Shown here one piece after another: positions 62,873 to 64,000 of a stretch of 64,000 nucleotides of DNA. The notes beneath the pieces were generated by a model, which searched no databases, was not told the DNA's origin, and was given only the letters and a program-made list of their open reading frames with translations. The translations under genes were made by a program, and so were the position numbers. The DNA lies in NCBI RefSeq assembly GCF_028728065.1, contig NZ_CP117811.1, forward strand, positions 1,178,001 through 1,242,000, given 5' to 3'. Position 1 is the stretch's first letter; the number at the start of each line of letters is the position of its first letter. The DNA is from Lentisphaera profundi. Lineage in GTDB: Bacteria; Verrucomicrobiota; Lentisphaeria; Lentisphaerales; Lentisphaeraceae.

Positions 62873-63060
62873 TTCTATAATATGATTACCCATAAAGCGG
62901 GACAAAGCCCCTAATCGCCTGGTCAAGGATCTTGCCAGACAGGCAAACAAAAAGTATATGCCCGTGCGGCGAGCACCTTGCAGGGGAGCTCGAGGGGACA
63001 GCGTCCATCTCGTATGGGTCGCATCATGCCCTTTATTGTGGGTAATCGTGTTCTATAATA
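62873..63060. mobile_element. Small MITE-like element with inverted ends and flanking direct repeats
   Basis: GATTACCCA at 62884 and its complement TGGGTAATC at 63039-63047 bound about 164 bp of GC-richer DNA that codes for nothing recognisable. TTCTATAATA occurs directly outside both ends (62873-62882 and 63051-63060), as a target-site duplication would. An inner TTGCC/GGCAA stem is also present. This fits a non-autonomous insertion, though no parent transposase is in the window. Confidence 0.55.
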
Positions 63061-63103
63061 GAATTGTCTCGAATAATGCAATTGACACAATTGTTTCAAA
63101 TTC

Positions 63104-63655
63104 TCATTCATTTGCGATCAAAATCTTACTATGGCAAGAAGTACGATTGGCTTCTTTCTTTGTCTTTCTGTTGATTAAAAATGGCAATGAGTTTTTTAGC
63201 AATTCAGGGTGCTGACCGGTACCTTTGTGACCATCGTGCATTCCGGTGAGCAAAGTATAACGAGCGGGAGCACAATAGGCGCTGCCATAGTAGCGTTTAA
63301 ACTCCATGCCCTGTTGAGCTATAGAGTCGATATTTGGCGTTGTCAGGTGTTTTTGTCCATAGTGACTTAACATTCCTTTGCCGAGGTCATCGGCATAAAT
63401 CAAAATGATATTGGTTTTCTTTTGCATCAAATTCATGCATTTGAAACGGATAATTGTTTTTCCCCAGGGGAAAAAGCCTTCTTCGCCATCGAGTTGATCG
63501 AGTTTTTCCCACATCACGATGCTAGCCTCCTGTAAAACATCGTCGACATTTCTCCAGCTCGGCAAGATGCTCCTAGCAAAGACGCGCAGGGCATTTTCGT
63601 GCTTTAAAAAAAGCTTCAAAAAATCAGCCTCTTTAAGTTCTGTGTTCTGGTCCAT
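63104..63655 (-). pseudogene. Chimeric frame: sigma factor region 2 fused in frame to a truncated sulfatase
   Basis: The first 80 residues are identical to the ECF sigma factor at 56526-57056 (whole of region 2). At the Lys-Lys codons the sequence switches, in frame, to a sulfatase start: TNIILIYADDLGKGMLSHYG, then CAPARYTLLTGMHDGHKGTG with a proper C-x-P/A-x-R motif. Sulfatase similarity ends after about 70 residues, and an unrelated tail (INRKTKKEANRTSCHSK) closes the frame. Sigma region 4 and most of the sulfatase are lost and there is no signal peptide. The sigma promoter is retained upstream, so a 183-aa product could be made. Neither parent activity is expected; a region-2 fragment could still touch RNA polymerase, which is speculative. 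Confidence 0.88.
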
Positions 63656-64000
63656 AATAAAATTCTCTTAGCTTGCTTTCTTATATACTAATTTGCTTAA
63701 AATAAAAACCTGCCACCCTTTTTTAATAAAAGTCAATAATAAGTCCTTTTTTTGTAAAATAGCTTCTCTAGTCTTAAGACAAAAAACAAGAAGATTAACT
63801 TTATTTTACTCATGGATGTAGGAATAAGACGGAAACTAAAGAATAACCTGAATCCGTGAGCTACATTAAGTTAATCCTCTTGATCTTTCGCCTTCATTGA
63901 CTTACAACTTTTTTCAAAAGACCTACGGGTATTCCTGCAAAAAGTTGTAAAGTTCTGAAACCAAAATCCCTACGAGATTATTACAAAGCCAGCTCACGGA
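63415..64000 (-). repeat. 586-bp direct repeat (copy 2), continuing past the window edge
   Basis: Counterpart of 56816-57402 in the same orientation, about 6.6 kb away. The similarity begins in the sigma codons where the sulfatase fragment stops and is still intact at the last base of the window. It holds no further gene up to the edge. Confidence 0.95.
63689..63714 (-). promoter_or_regulatory. Candidate ECF-type promoter of the sigma-sulfatase chimera
   Basis: An exact copy of the element at 57090-57115 carried by the direct repeat, ending 33 bp before the start of the chimeric frame. Confidence 0.65.

Noticed and set aside
1-64000. tRNA, rRNA, riboswitch or origin features
   Set aside because: No cloverleaf, rRNA core motif, known riboswitch core or DnaA-box cluster was recognised by eye; a covariance-model search would be decisive.

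Overview
The window looks like a chromosome segment of a marine member of the Planctomycetota-Verrucomicrobiota-Chlamydiota group, most like Lentisphaerota (Lentisphaera-type). The signs are an AT-rich genome, a dozen secreted formylglycine sulfatases or their remnants, pseudopilin-type proteins (FTLIELLVV start) scattered among catabolic genes, PVC-type cytochrome c/beta-propeller proteins, DUF1080 proteins and an ECF sigma factor coupled to a FecR-like partner. The genus is inferred from gene content, not from a marker gene. I see no rRNA, tRNA, CRISPR array, intact transposase, SusC/SusD pair or sulfatase-maturation enzyme.

Layout. (1) 1-16.7 kb, minus strand: a secreted carbohydrate-degradation cluster headed by a LacI-type regulator. 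It holds a Na+/solute symporter with an extracytoplasmic propeller, a pseudopilin, two large toroid-like polysaccharide-active proteins of unrecognised family, a cytochrome c/propeller/DUF1080 giant, a three-module esterase, rhamnose mutarotase and a partial Gfo/Idh/MocA oxidoreductase. (2) 17-23 kb: a complete L-rhamnose pathway with DeoR regulator, rhaD-type aldolase/dehydrogenase, rhaI, and divergent rhaB. (3) 23-26 kb: a remnant of a DUF6259-like gene, a lipoprotein, and apbE. (4) 26-46 kb, plus strand: two giant double-Rossmann FAD oxidoreductases, two GH105/GH88 unsaturated-uronyl hydrolases, five sulfatases (one broken by a stop codon), a SASA esterase and DUF1080 proteins. (5) 46-55 kb: DUF1080, Dabb, pseudopilin, three sulfatases and a TIM-barrel-like protein. 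(6) 55-64 kb: ECF sigma and FecR/DNRLRE operon, then a strongly rearranged zone with truncated and chimeric genes and two more sulfatases.

Together the genes fit use of a sulfated, rhamnose- and uronic-acid-containing polysaccharide such as an ulvan- or rhamnogalacturonan-like glycan. Lyase-like proteins and sulfatases would trim it, esterases would deacylate it, GH105 would remove unsaturated uronate, and L-rhamnose would be split to dihydroxyacetone phosphate and lactaldehyde/lactate. The substrate is inference.

The most interesting signal is a strongly conserved bipartite element, GGCAGGTTT-N10-CAAATTA, always with exactly 10 bp spacing. It lies just upstream of the ECF sigma gene, its duplicated copy, apbE, both FAD oxidoreductases and a pseudopilin gene. 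I read it as the promoter of the local ECF sigma factor, whose partner protein carries a carbohydrate-binding-like domain. The second theme is gene remodelling: a sigma-sulfatase chimera, a sulfatase with the N-terminus of a GH105 enzyme, and a 59.3-59.9 kb segment that is a collinear deletion derivative of 23.1-25.4 kb.
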